Assembly: GCA_902779315.1 (NCBI GenBank)
Contig: CACZBC010000017.1
Span: 1 to 64,000, forward strand
Reading direction: 5' to 3'
Length of the DNA stretch: 64,000 nucleotides
Source of the DNA: an uncultured Bacteroidales bacterium
GTDB lineage: Bacteria; Bacteroidota; Bacteroidia; Bacteroidales; Bacteroidaceae
Below the pieces are notes generated by a model. That model saw only the letters and a list, made by a program, of their open reading frames with translations, was not told where the DNA came from and ran no database searches. Positions 43,575 through 52,900 of this stretch are shown here, one piece after another; positions within the stretch are counted from its first letter, which is position 1, and every line of letters begins with the position of its first letter. A program made the position numbers and the translations under genes.

Positions 43575-44969
43575 TTAGCGTTGACTTCTTTCTTCTATTT
43601 CTTTATTTATTTCGTCGAGTCTCTCATCTGTTAGCGGGTACTTATAAATAAGGCATCCTACGACAATGAGAAGTATGGCTGGGATGATGCAGGTAAACCA
43701 CAGGATGGCATTCTGTGCGGTTGGCGAATACTCGTTCAGTTTAGTGTAATAGGCGTTTACTGGAGCGCTAATGAATGATGCAAGGAAAACTACAACGAAG
43801 ATGCTTAGTACCAGTTGAAGGCACTTGTTGGCCTTGAACTCAGCAAACATTTCGCCATATGTGACAGGTTTCTCGGGCGTAGTTGCAATCCTTTCTTTAC
43901 AACCTAGGAAGCAAAGAAGCAAGAGGAAGAAACCAACGATGGCGAAGACACATGTCACGGTAAACCATGCTTTAGGATTTATTGGCAAAGCAGATTGCTC
44001 GCTCGCCAGATTGAAGCCTATCATGCCCATTACCAATGGCGTAATCCAACCTGCTATTGAGAAGCCAGCCTTGAAAGCAACACCTGCAAGGGCATTCACT
44101 GTGGCTGCCGGCCTGTTGCCTGTGCGATATTCAGCTTCTGTGATAACTTCAGGCACAAGCGCCCACATCAAAGAGCCTACAAGGAGTCCGACGCCAGTCA
44201 TAACTTTTGCTGCCTGAATGAGTGTGTTGCAACTCTCGACATCAAAGAACTTTCCAACAGAGTACAGAATGACAAACCCAATAAAGCCAATCGAGAGGAG
44301 CAGATAGTAAAGTCCCTTCTTGCCCACGAGCTTCTTTAACATTGGCAGAGAAGGCAAGATAACAAAGGCAGGGATAGTGCCAATTGCCATGAAAGTTGCC
44401 TGGTTCCAATCGATTACAGTATGGGCAACGATGGCGAGTCCAATTGGAAAACCTGCCTGAACAACTATCTGACCGATGTTGGCGCAGACCATGCGTGTGG
44501 ATGTGAGCTTGAGTACTTCATCATTGTCACGCGTCATGCTTGCCATAATGGACCCGTATGGAATGTTCACCACCGAGTAAATCATGCTCAGCACGGTATA
44601 GCTGACTGTCGCATAGACAATCTTCATGCTCATGGACCATGTGGCTGCTTGAGGCAGCATCAACAGGCAAGCGGCAATGGTAAGAGGAATACCGCCATAA
44701 AGAAGGTAAGCACGATACTTGCCTAACTTGGGATTGCGATTGTCGATGTATCGTCCGACGATAGGACTCCAAAAGCAGTCTATGAGTCGAACCGATAGAA
44801 TCAATCCGCTAACGAAAGCAGGGTTGATTTTCAATACGGTCGTAAGGTACAGCATCAGGTAACATGCCACAGTTTGGAAGATAAGGTTTTGTGCCAAATC
44901 TCCTGAACCGTAACCTATGCGCTGCAACCACGAAAGGCGATAGAAGCCAGTCTTTTCCGTTGTTCCCAT
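43575..44969 (-). CDS. GPH-family sugar:cation symporter (MelB-like)
   Basis: 464 residues with about 12 transmembrane helices. RIGYGSGDLAQNLIFQTVACYLMLYLT, RLIDCFWSPIVGRYIDNRNPKLGKYRAYLLYGGIPL and the IPYGSIMASMTRDNDEVLKLTSTRM stretch are typical of glycoside-pentoside-hexuronide:cation symporters. It should import a mono- or oligosaccharide released outside by the operon's secreted enzymes. It is 2 bp from the cytoplasmic GH43 gene; upstream, a 13-bp inverted repeat (44991-45030) sits 21 bp before its ATG. Confidence 0.92.
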   Translation of the reverse strand: MGTTEKTGFYRLSWLQRIGYGSGDLAQNLIFQTVACYLMLYLTTVLKINPAFVSGLILSVRLIDCFWSPIVGRYIDNRNPKLGKYRAYLLYGGIPLTIAACLLMLPQAATWSMSMKIVYATVSYTVLSMIYSVVNIPYGSIMASMTRDNDEVLKLTSTRMVCANIGQIVVQAGFPIGLAIVAHTVIDWNQATFMAIGTIPAFVILPSLPMLKKLVGKKGLYYLLLSIGFIGFVILYSVGKFFDVESCNTLIQAAKVMTGVGLLVGSLMWALVPEVITEAEYRTGNRPAATVNALAGVAFKAGFSIAGWITPLVMGMIGFNLASEQSALPINPKAWFTVTCVFAIVGFFLLLLCFLGCKERIATTPEKPVTYGEMFAEFKANKCLQLVLSIFVVVFLASFISAPVNAYYTKLNEYSPTAQNAILWFTCIIPAILLIVVGCLIYKYPLTDERLDEINKEIEERSQR

Positions 44970-44990
44970 GGTATCGTGTTATTAATAATG

Positions 44991-45030
44991 TTAACGTTAA
45001 CCGCCAACATGCGTTAACGGTTAACGTTAA
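44991..45030. promoter_or_regulatory. Perfect 13-bp inverted repeat before the symporter gene
   Basis: Arms TTAACGTTAACCG (44991-45003) and its exact complement (45018-45030) enclose 14 bp holding a further GTTAA. The half-site GTTAACGTTAAC is itself palindromic. It lies in the 69-bp gap between the DUF4965 gene and the symporter gene. It looks like an operator or an RNA hairpin that sets expression of the second half of the operon; no T run follows, so a terminator is less likely. Confidence 0.7.
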
Positions 45031-45038
45031 TTGTTGAA

Positions 45039-47609
45039 TTATTTCATTTTATCTGCCAGCACCTTCATCCAGTAACCACCGATGACGGAGCGAGCTTTGA
45101 AGCCTGTCATGCGGCCAGTCTTTGTGTCGTGCCAGTCGGAGATGGGCACGCGGCTCGGGGTCTCGTTGATGTACTTGTAGAGCGGGCTGACGAAGGCTTG
45201 GAAGTCCTTGTCTGTGTCGGCCATGGCTGCGGACCACATAATCCAGTCGCTCTTGGTGTAGTCCTTGCGGACGTCGAGCGGCAGGCCGTATTTGTTCTGC
45301 TTCTTCAGGTAGTACTTCACCTCTGTCTGCATGGCGTTGTTGGGAATGATGTTGGTCTTCCAGAGCTTGTCCCAAACCATGTTGTACTTCTGGCTCCAAG
45401 TGTCGGCACCTGCGCCGTAAGCGAGTTCGTAGTGGTCCTTCACCTTTGTCTCCTTCTCCCAAGCGGCAGCCATCTCCTTGGCCTTGGAGTTGTACTTGCT
45501 ATAAACGTCGTCCTTGCCCATCATCTTGGCAATCTCGGCATAGCCGGCGACACCCATGATGGCCTTGATGGCGAGGTTACAATTGCCTGCCCAGTGGCCT
45601 GCGAAGTCGTCGGTGCAGAGCTGGTTGGCGGGATGGAGACCGTTCTCCACGAGGTAGTCTGCCCAGGTGGTCATGATGTCGAAGTACTTGTCGACGTAGG
45701 ATGTGTTGCCGTCGAGCATGCAGATGGTGGCAGCGAGGGTAATCATGTTGCCTGCTTCCTCGAGTGGCATGTCGCCACCATAAACTTGTCCGTTAGCACG
45801 GGGATATTGTCCGAGGTCGTGTGCAGCGAAGGGCTTGGTCCAACGTCCGGAGAGGCTGTAGTCGAAGATGGAAGTCATCATCGCCTTCTGCAGTTCGGGG
45901 TTGTAAGCCAGGAAGATGGGTGCTTCGGGATAAGTGAGGTCAACGGTATTGACGCAGCCGTTGGAGTTGTTCTCCTTAGAGAACCATAACAGGTTGCCGT
46001 CCTTGTCTTCGAAGAGCTTGTGGGCAGCCATCATGTGTCGGTACGAACCAGAGAGTATCTCGGCATATTCCTTGCCGCCCGACTTCATGCCGTCGTCGTA
46101 GATCATCTTGTCGAACTGGCGGCAACGGTTCATGATGCCGGCATAGCGGCTCTGCATGGTCTTGAAGGCCTGGAAGATGCTGACGCTTCCGCCATGTGCC
46201 CAGTAGCCTTTGTAGCGGTTGTAGAAGTATTCGATGTCCTCTATCTCGTCGTAACCCATCATCATGTAGCTGGTGGCAGTCTCGACAGAACCAAAGTCGT
46301 GGGTGTAAGCAAGCACGGGCATATCGGCAGCTTTGCGAGCCGTGATGCCGCGGAACCAATTCATGCCGCTGCGTCCGCCCTGACCGCGTCCGCCCTGGTA
46401 GCTTCCGCCCTGTCCGCGTTGCGGGATGATGTTGCCTCTTTGTGCGAAAGCATCTTCAATCTCAGAGGGCGTACCCATCATGACCTGTCCGTTGACGGCG
46501 GGAATATAGAAGTAGCCCCAGTCGATGCAGATGCCGTCGCCCGTCTTGGCGAGGATGGGCTGCTCGATGGTACCGGTGCGGATGTAGCGCACGCCTTCCT
46601 CGTTGCCAATCGTGGTGAGGGTTGCCTGCGTGTCCTTATTGACGGCCAGCAGGGGAGAGGCGCCGAAGAAGATCTGCACGTCGTGCTTCTTCTGGTCAAC
46701 AGAACGCACCTGATAGGAGATGTAGTTGATGGGCATGGAGATGAGGTCGTAGTCATCGATAAGCATCGGCGCGGTGAAGACGAGGTCGAGCTCAACTGGG
46801 CCGCACGAGAAGGTGTAGTAGGTGTTGGTGGCAAGCACGTCGATGCTCTTCTGCTCAGCCAACTTGACGTCCTGACCTTTGGGCTTTGTGTTCTTGAAGA
46901 GGCCAAAGTCGGCGTAGGCGCCGCCTGTCGTGTTGTGGCAGTGAGCTGCGATGGTGTTGCTGCCGCTATGGAAGAGCTTCTTGATGTCGCTGTCTGCATG
47001 GAGTACCACGCCGTTTACCCAAGTTTCGCCTGTGTCGGCAACCTTGGTGCCGTTCACGTAGAGCTCGAACACATCGTCGTGGCTGTACTTCAGATAGAGG
47101 TCTTCGTTGAGGTCAGCATCGCTTAGGTTGACGTTGCGACGGATGTAGATGTCGGTGCCTCCCTGACGTCCCCAACGGCTGCGGATGTTCTCGCCTTCGC
47201 TGCCCCAAGCGGCTTTTTCTGTCCGCCAAGAACTGTCGTCGAATGAGGGTTTTGTCCAGCCCTCGCCACTCTGCTTGTCGCGGCTCACTTTGCCTTCCCA
47301 AGCTTCTTCATCGGACATGGGGGCAATGGAAGAGAGGACGTACTCCTGCTGAGCACCCATGAAGCGGTAGGTTGTGCCGTCCACGCGAAGCAGGCCGAGG
47401 ATGGGCTTCTCGTCGTTTGTCCAATGACGTGTCGTGCCGTCGGTAAGTTTGTCGTACGGACTCCAGATGGAGAAATAAGGGTCATTGACAATCAGAGGTA
47501 CAGAGGGCAGCCTAAGGTCGGTTGCCTTGTAGGGTTTGAAGAACTCGGCTGTCTGGGCGCATGCTGTGGCAGCTACTGCCAAGAGCGCGGAGAGGAATAG
47601 TTTTCTCAT
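45039..47609 (-). CDS. DUF4965/DUF1793 glutaminase-like secreted protein with inserted beta-sandwich
   Basis: 856 residues; signal peptide MRKLFLSALLAVAATACAQ (a lipobox ATAC is possible but weak). N-terminal DUF4964 (RLPSVPLIVNDPYFSIWSPYDKLTDGTTRHW), then at ~105-240 an inserted galactose-binding-like module (IYIRRNVNL...HDDVFELYVNG...AYADFGLF), DUF5127, and the helical DUF4965/DUF1793 end (GSYRHMMAAHKLFEDKDGNLLWFSKENNSNGCVNTVDLTYPEAPIFLAYNPEL; DWHDTKTGRMTGFKARSVIGGYWMKVL). The family carries the name 'glutaminase A' from a fungal enzyme, but Bacteroidetes members sit in glycan loci, so a glycosidase role is possible. Second gene of the operon, 33 bp after GH127. Confidence 0.88.
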   Translation of the reverse strand: MRKLFLSALLAVAATACAQTAEFFKPYKATDLRLPSVPLIVNDPYFSIWSPYDKLTDGTTRHWTNDEKPILGLLRVDGTTYRFMGAQQEYVLSSIAPMSDEEAWEGKVSRDKQSGEGWTKPSFDDSSWRTEKAAWGSEGENIRSRWGRQGGTDIYIRRNVNLSDADLNEDLYLKYSHDDVFELYVNGTKVADTGETWVNGVVLHADSDIKKLFHSGSNTIAAHCHNTTGGAYADFGLFKNTKPKGQDVKLAEQKSIDVLATNTYYTFSCGPVELDLVFTAPMLIDDYDLISMPINYISYQVRSVDQKKHDVQIFFGASPLLAVNKDTQATLTTIGNEEGVRYIRTGTIEQPILAKTGDGICIDWGYFYIPAVNGQVMMGTPSEIEDAFAQRGNIIPQRGQGGSYQGGRGQGGRSGMNWFRGITARKAADMPVLAYTHDFGSVETATSYMMMGYDEIEDIEYFYNRYKGYWAHGGSVSIFQAFKTMQSRYAGIMNRCRQFDKMIYDDGMKSGGKEYAEILSGSYRHMMAAHKLFEDKDGNLLWFSKENNSNGCVNTVDLTYPEAPIFLAYNPELQKAMMTSIFDYSLSGRWTKPFAAHDLGQYPRANGQVYGGDMPLEEAGNMITLAATICMLDGNTSYVDKYFDIMTTWADYLVENGLHPANQLCTDDFAGHWAGNCNLAIKAIMGVAGYAEIAKMMGKDDVYSKYNSKAKEMAAAWEKETKVKDHYELAYGAGADTWSQKYNMVWDKLWKTNIIPNNAMQTEVKYYLKKQNKYGLPLDVRKDYTKSDWIMWSAAMADTDKDFQAFVSPLYKYINETPSRVPISDWHDTKTGRMTGFKARSVIGGYWMKVLADKMK

Positions 47610-47642
47610 AAGATGTTTGATGTTATTTAGGGTGATACATTA

Positions 47643-49661
47643 TCACATTGGGGGAAATGCGCTGATTCTCAACCTTGCAGCTCCCATGGGAATGAGTGTG
47701 ATGTCTTCGCTCTTGCCGCGAGGTGCATCGATATCAGGCAGTATTTGGCAAAGGCCAGTTGCGTCTTGTCCCCAGCCCTCGACGAGGGCTCCCTTTGCCT
47801 TTATTGTGAGGGGCGTGCCTTCGTGACTCCACGGATAGTTGTTCTCGGGCCAAGCCTTGAATTCGACCTTCATGCCGTCGAGGTTGCCAGAGAGTGCATA
47901 GTTCCACGGAGAATCAGCATAAATCTCGTAGGTCGGCCACTTGCCCGGGTCGGCAGTTGCCTGCCAATGACTATCTCCGATGGCAGTAGTGCGGCTGTCC
48001 TTCTCGTCGTAGCGTTCCTTTATCTTGAGGCTCATAGTAAGCGGACCGTAGTTGATGGAGACGGAGTTCTTGTTGAGCGCCCAGACGCGTTTCGTGAGAC
48101 GCATGGGGAAGAAGAGCTTCACTTCGTCGCCGTTTGCCCACTCGCGGTTGATGCGAAGCAGGCCACTGCTGACCTTGCAGTCAACTGTTTTGCCGTTCAC
48201 CGTGACGTGTGCGCCCTCGGTCCACGTGGGGATGCGAAGGTAGAGGGGGAACGTTGCGGTCGTCTTCTTTTTGAGTCCCGAGACGGTAACCTTGATGTCT
48301 TCGCTGAAGGGGTAGTGCGTCTGTTCATCGAGTACAACCTCCTGTCCGTCAGCCACTTTGAGCTTTGCCGTGCAGTCGCCATAGATAAGCATAGCAGCTC
48401 CGCCGTCGGCACTGGCCAGAACGAGGTTCTCGGCATAATAAGGCCAACCCATCGAGTGGTTGTGCTGGCAGCAACGACTGCTGAAGGGGTTCATGCAGAA
48501 GAACGGGCCGCCGTTGTCAACGCCCGGATTATGGTTGTTCGAGTCGGCCTGAACCTGATTGGGACAAGTAAGATAGCGCAGAGCCCGCATGTCTTCTGTC
48601 AAGGCTGCGGGGTAATCATTGAAGGCGACATCTTCGAGGTTCTCCATCCAAAGGAGGTCGCCGGTCTGTGCCATCAGTATTTCATCCGAGAGCATTTGCT
48701 CGACGAAGCCGCAGGTCTCGGTGCCCTGTCGCGGGTCGATGTAGCCGTGTCGGCAGTTCTCGTCGCTACCGAACATGCCTCCAGGCACTTGCCCGTATAT
48801 GCGTCGGATGAGCCAATAGTTGTTGTATGTGGCTTTGAGTGCAGCCTTGTCGCCGCTCACCAAATACCATTCTGCGGGCTCGCGGAAGCACTCTGCCACA
48901 TTGACATTGTGCCAGTTGGGCAGTCCGCTTTCCTGCATCCAGTTGGCTGTGCAGCGGTGTATCTTCTTGCAGAGTTCGAGCAGGAATTCCTCGCCAGTCC
49001 TGTTGTAGAGCCAAATGACGGAGAGCAGGTTGTCGCCGCCGCGGCTGTTCTCCCAGTAGTCGCGCAGAAATTTCTCGTCTGGGTACTGGAGTTGCCATTT
49101 GTAGTATGCCGTGAGGACCTTGATGACACGTTCGTCACCGCACCATTCATAGTAGTCCTGCAGGATTTGGAGCGCGAGCATGTTCGCCCAAAGCTCCCTG
49201 CGGCCCTTGCTTTCGTTGACGGGACCGAGGAAACCGTCAGGCTGACTGCTGCGCAGGATGCCCTCTATCCAGAACTTTGTCTCGTCGAGCAACGCCTTGT
49301 CGTTCAGGATGTAAGCAAGGTTGGCATAGCCTCGGAGCCAATACGGCACTTCTTCCCAACCGTGACTGCCACCAGGTTCGAGCCACGCGTTGCCCTTCTT
49401 GTCAAGCCAATCGCTGATTTCTCCGAGCTGACCGCTCAGTCCGTTCTTCTGCCTGATGAGCATCTCGCCCACCCATCCGCGGGGAATGACGGCTGCGGGA
49501 GCCAGTTTGATAAAAGGATTGGCAGGCAGGGGAGCCCGATTGTTGACGTAGAGGGTAGAGGTCGCCTTGATTTCGTCGGGCTTTACCATACGTGATTCTT
49601 GTGCCGAGAGCGGCAATTGGAGCAACATGGCTGCCAGAAAGAGAGCATTTTTAGCATTCAT
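47643..49661 (-). CDS. GH127-family (DUF1680) beta-L-arabinofuranosidase-like enzyme
   Basis: 672 residues with a signal peptide (MNAKNALFLAAMLLQLPLSA). The (alpha/alpha)6 barrel shows SGQLGEISDWL, EEVPYWLRGYANLAYIL, GTETCGFVEQMLSDEI (~316) and PFSSRCCQHNHSMGWPYYAENL (~395). Family knowledge: GH127 uses a Zn-bound cysteine nucleophile, held by Glu-x-Cys and Cys-Cys; both the ETC and the CC are present, so the active site looks complete. The linkage cleaved is inferred from the family as beta-L-arabinofuranoside. First gene of the six-gene operon, with a promoter at 49688-49719. Confidence 0.88.
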   Translation of the reverse strand: MNAKNALFLAAMLLQLPLSAQESRMVKPDEIKATSTLYVNNRAPLPANPFIKLAPAAVIPRGWVGEMLIRQKNGLSGQLGEISDWLDKKGNAWLEPGGSHGWEEVPYWLRGYANLAYILNDKALLDETKFWIEGILRSSQPDGFLGPVNESKGRRELWANMLALQILQDYYEWCGDERVIKVLTAYYKWQLQYPDEKFLRDYWENSRGGDNLLSVIWLYNRTGEEFLLELCKKIHRCTANWMQESGLPNWHNVNVAECFREPAEWYLVSGDKAALKATYNNYWLIRRIYGQVPGGMFGSDENCRHGYIDPRQGTETCGFVEQMLSDEILMAQTGDLLWMENLEDVAFNDYPAALTEDMRALRYLTCPNQVQADSNNHNPGVDNGGPFFCMNPFSSRCCQHNHSMGWPYYAENLVLASADGGAAMLIYGDCTAKLKVADGQEVVLDEQTHYPFSEDIKVTVSGLKKKTTATFPLYLRIPTWTEGAHVTVNGKTVDCKVSSGLLRINREWANGDEVKLFFPMRLTKRVWALNKNSVSINYGPLTMSLKIKERYDEKDSRTTAIGDSHWQATADPGKWPTYEIYADSPWNYALSGNLDGMKVEFKAWPENNYPWSHEGTPLTIKAKGALVEGWGQDATGLCQILPDIDAPRGKSEDITLIPMGAARLRISAFPPM

Positions 49662-49687
49662 CGTGTTAATATATTATATTTCGCGTG

Positions 49688-49719
49688 TAAAGGTACGACT
49701 TTTTTTACAAAGACGCAAA
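49688..49719 (-). promoter_or_regulatory. Promoter of the six-gene CAZyme operon
   Basis: On the minus strand TTTG (49719-49716), a 20-bp spacer and TACCTTTA (49695-49688) fit the consensus but for the last base, 27 bp before the GH127 ATG. Confidence 0.7.
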
Positions 49720-49776
49720 TACAGAGGTTAATTTGTTTGCGAAATAGCTTGCGAATAAACGTGGCGTGTTAAGTCC

Positions 49777-49886
49777 GTCAACGTCACGTGTGATAATGCC
49801 CAACGTCACGTGTGTCATTTGCAAACGTCACGTGTGTCGTTTGCCATCATCACGTGTGTCGTTTGCCATCGACACTGCCCATGTTT
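49777..49886. repeat. 22-bp tandem repeat array F (CACGTG type)
   Basis: Five 22-bp units start at 49777, 49799, 49821, 49843 and 49865. The middle three read (CCC/GCA/GCC)A(A/T)C(G/A)TCACGTGTGT followed by C(A/G)TTT; a decayed sixth copy may lie just before. The array is ~58 bp upstream of the GH127 -33 element and directly beyond the terminator of the 1247-residue gene. Confidence 0.88.
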
Positions 49887-49899
49887 TGTGAGAAAGCAA

Positions 49900-49929
49900 G
49901 GCGAGCTCAACAAAACTGCTGAGCTCGCC
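49900..49929 (-). terminator. Terminator of the 1247-residue protein gene
   Basis: Perfect 10-bp stem (49900-49909 with 49920-49929, GGCGAGCTCA and complement) with a 10-nt loop, 27 bp after the stop codon at 49957, followed on the minus strand by TTGCTTTCTC. Confidence 0.8.
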
Positions 49930-49956
49930 CGATAATAGGATTGGTAAGATGGTGTC

Positions 49957-52900
49957 TTACTTCTTGATAACCTTCTTGCCGCCAACAATGTTCACACCCT
50001 TCTGAGTCTTGCTCAGACGCTGGCCAAGCATGTTGTAGATGCCCTTGCTGGCCTTTGTGCCCTTGTTGATCTCGTCGGAAACGATGCCGTTGATTGCATC
50101 AGGATCCTCAACATTGGTGCCATAGTACTTCAGGCGCCAGTTGTCCATTACGATCCAGTCGCCGCCGAGTCTCTCCTCGGAGTATTGCTTGTCAATACCG
50201 ATGGCTACGTGGCCAGGATCATCTTCAAAGATGGTGAAGGGAAGCTTGTTCCAATAGAGTCCATACTGGAAGTACTCATTAGCAGCCTGTTCGCAAGCGG
50301 ACATGGGCTGATTGCTATATGTGCCGGGCACGCTCATGCCACCATAAGTGAAGCCGATGCCAGGAACCTTGTTAGCCTCGATGTGGATAGGCATGAGAGG
50401 CATTGTCTCGCACATAGTGGAGATGTTGTCATAATAGTCTTCACTACCAGTATATGCGAAGATGAGGGCACGCTGTGAAATCTCCTCGCCAGCGACTACC
50501 TTCTCGAGGTGCTTCTGCTCGATGCCGTCGCGATAGTAACCTTGAACTTCGAGCACGTATGTGCCTGCGGGCAGTGCTTCTGCTTCCTCATTGGGATAAA
50601 GATCCTGACTGTTGTTGAACTCTTCTGAATTGTATGATTCAAGCACGAAGTTCTGGTGATTGCCACCACGTCCCCAAACACTACCATTGGTAAACATCCA
50701 GTCGTCAATGCTGAGACGCTGGTCGTAACCTGGGTTCTGGATGAGGAAGGAGAGGTCAACAGGATTGGTCTCGCTTGCATTTGCAATGAAGCTGAGCATC
50801 TCTTCGCGAGTGATAAACATCCACTGGTTGGTCTCCAACTCGGGAGTCTTGTTGTCGGTATCAACTATATAGTGAGAGGGAGTGTAAGCATTGTCGCCAT
50901 TGCGCAGACCGAGGTACTTCTTGCCACCAGGGATAATGGTTTCGTTGCCTTCCTCGTCGACAACAGTTTGAGAATCGAAGGTCTTTCCGTATTGAGCAAT
51001 GTTATAGACGTTGGGTTTGCCTTCGACGGGGATGAATTCCCAGAGGTTTTCGCCAGCCTCTCTGTTACCCATGCCGACGTCAACATAACCATTCCAGCCC
51101 AAGAAGTCCATTTCGCCAAGGTTGCCGTTTGGACGGTAGGTCTCGATGTAGAATGCACCTTCGATAGGTTCTGTAACAGGATTTCCGTCTTCGTCATAGG
51201 TGACATCGCCTGTCTCCGGATCAATTACATCCTTCGTAGGCTGAACGATCATCATCGGGTTGGAAACATACTCGAGAGCCTGATGTGCTCCCCAGTCCTC
51301 GCCGCCGCCGAGGAAGTTCTTCGCACCTACATTATATATATAGTATCTTGGCAGGGTGGGGTCGTCAAGTTCGGTTATGCCCAGATCATCCATCGAAGCA
51401 GCCTGAGGCACGGTGCCCTTGTAGTTCTCGGTGTGGCGCTCCATAGCGGTAGCCTTGCGGGCATTGCGCAGATTGTTGAGAACGCCTGACCATTGGCTGG
51501 GAGCAGAGCAAGTGTCGAGAGCAACAACTGCATCCTCGAGAGCAGTACCCCAATAACCCTTGTCCTCCATCAAGCGGCAGATGTCGTAGGTGGCTTTCAG
51601 AGTCTTTACATCAGCACTATAGCGGAAGATGGCATTGATGGCAGCCCTAAATTCCTTCGAGTAGTTTTGGATTTCTGCAGCGTCGGTCTTGTTCTCGTTG
51701 TAGTATTGTTTTGCTTCTGCAACAAGATCAGCCACATCTTTCTTCATCCTGTTGGTCAACAAGGTGTCGGTTTCTGCATAAGCGAGGGCGTCATCGAACT
51801 TCTGCTTAGCTTCTTCAGGATTAACTTCACTAACATTGATGCCGCAGTCATAGAAGTAACCACCCCAGTTCTGCTGGATGTATGTGGCGATGACATTCTT
51901 ACCAACATTGAGATACCTGGCAGGGATGTGAACCTGTACAGGGCTCTTGCCATTGGTCCAACCAACATTCTTCTGCAGAAGGTGACCATTGACGTATGTC
52001 TCATAAACGTCATCGTGACAAACGTTCAACTCGTAAGACAGACGTTCGTTGACCTTTTCGAGTTCGAAGTTACGACGAATCCAGTAGTTAGAGCTGTGTC
52101 CAGTCGATTCCAGAACGCCGCTCGGCCAAATGCTCTGCTGCTCAGGCATGTAACCTTCACTACCTGTAGGCATCATTTGGTCGTCCCACATGGAGTCGTC
52201 AAAGTCGGCCTGTGTCCAAGCCAATGTCTCAACACGACCTTCTATCTCAGGAGCGTCAACTGTTTCATAGATGATCTCCATGTCGGCATACTCTCTTTCC
52301 TCTTCGGTTGCCTCTCTCTTGATTTCATTACCATCTTCATCGAATTCATACATCCAGTACTTAACGACAGTCTTGCCAAAGTCGATGTAGTTGAAATAGT
52401 GTGTGCCAACCCATAGTTCTACGTCTACTTCAGGATCGGTCATGTCAAGAAGTGAGATGTCTGAGATGGAAACGGTTGCTGAATCCTGACCACCACCGAA
52501 GTCAAAAGCAAGTTTGAAGTTGTTGACATCCAAACCATCGAAGAAGATGTCGACAAGTGTTCCTTCGTAGTCTTCCTCGTCTTCCAGTGGAGCAGCTATT
52601 GTCGTTTCTTCGTAAGCAAGTTCGATTTCGTCAGAATCGTTGTCGCCAAGTTGTACGATGACTGCACTGAAGTCCTTGTCGGCTTTCAGTCTTGCCTTGA
52701 AGTTGTAATAGTGACCTTCTTCAATCTTGATAGGTGTCTTGAATTGGAGTTGTTCCATCCAAGGCTCGTCCTCGCTGGAACCTTCCAAAGTGAAGGTGTA
52801 CACATCGCCAGGCTGAGCTTCATAAAGTGCAGACCAGGGGTGCTTGGGGTTGTTGCTGGGAGATCGGCCGTCATTGTTATAACCGCCAGTACTGTTGAAG

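Noticed and set aside
45049..45462. Arg-rich - strand frame inside the DUF4965 gene
   Set aside because: Out-of-frame shadow of the well supported DUF4965 coding sequence.
47745..49595. 616-codon open frame on the + strand opposite the GH127 gene
   Set aside because: It is the antisense shadow of a clear GH127 coding region; its product has no fold signature and is rich in residues typical of antisense frames.
42577..49661. Sus-type polysaccharide utilisation locus
   Set aside because: No SusC/SusD pair or hybrid two-component regulator is present; the TonB receptor at 30195 is broken, convergent and has no SusD neighbour.
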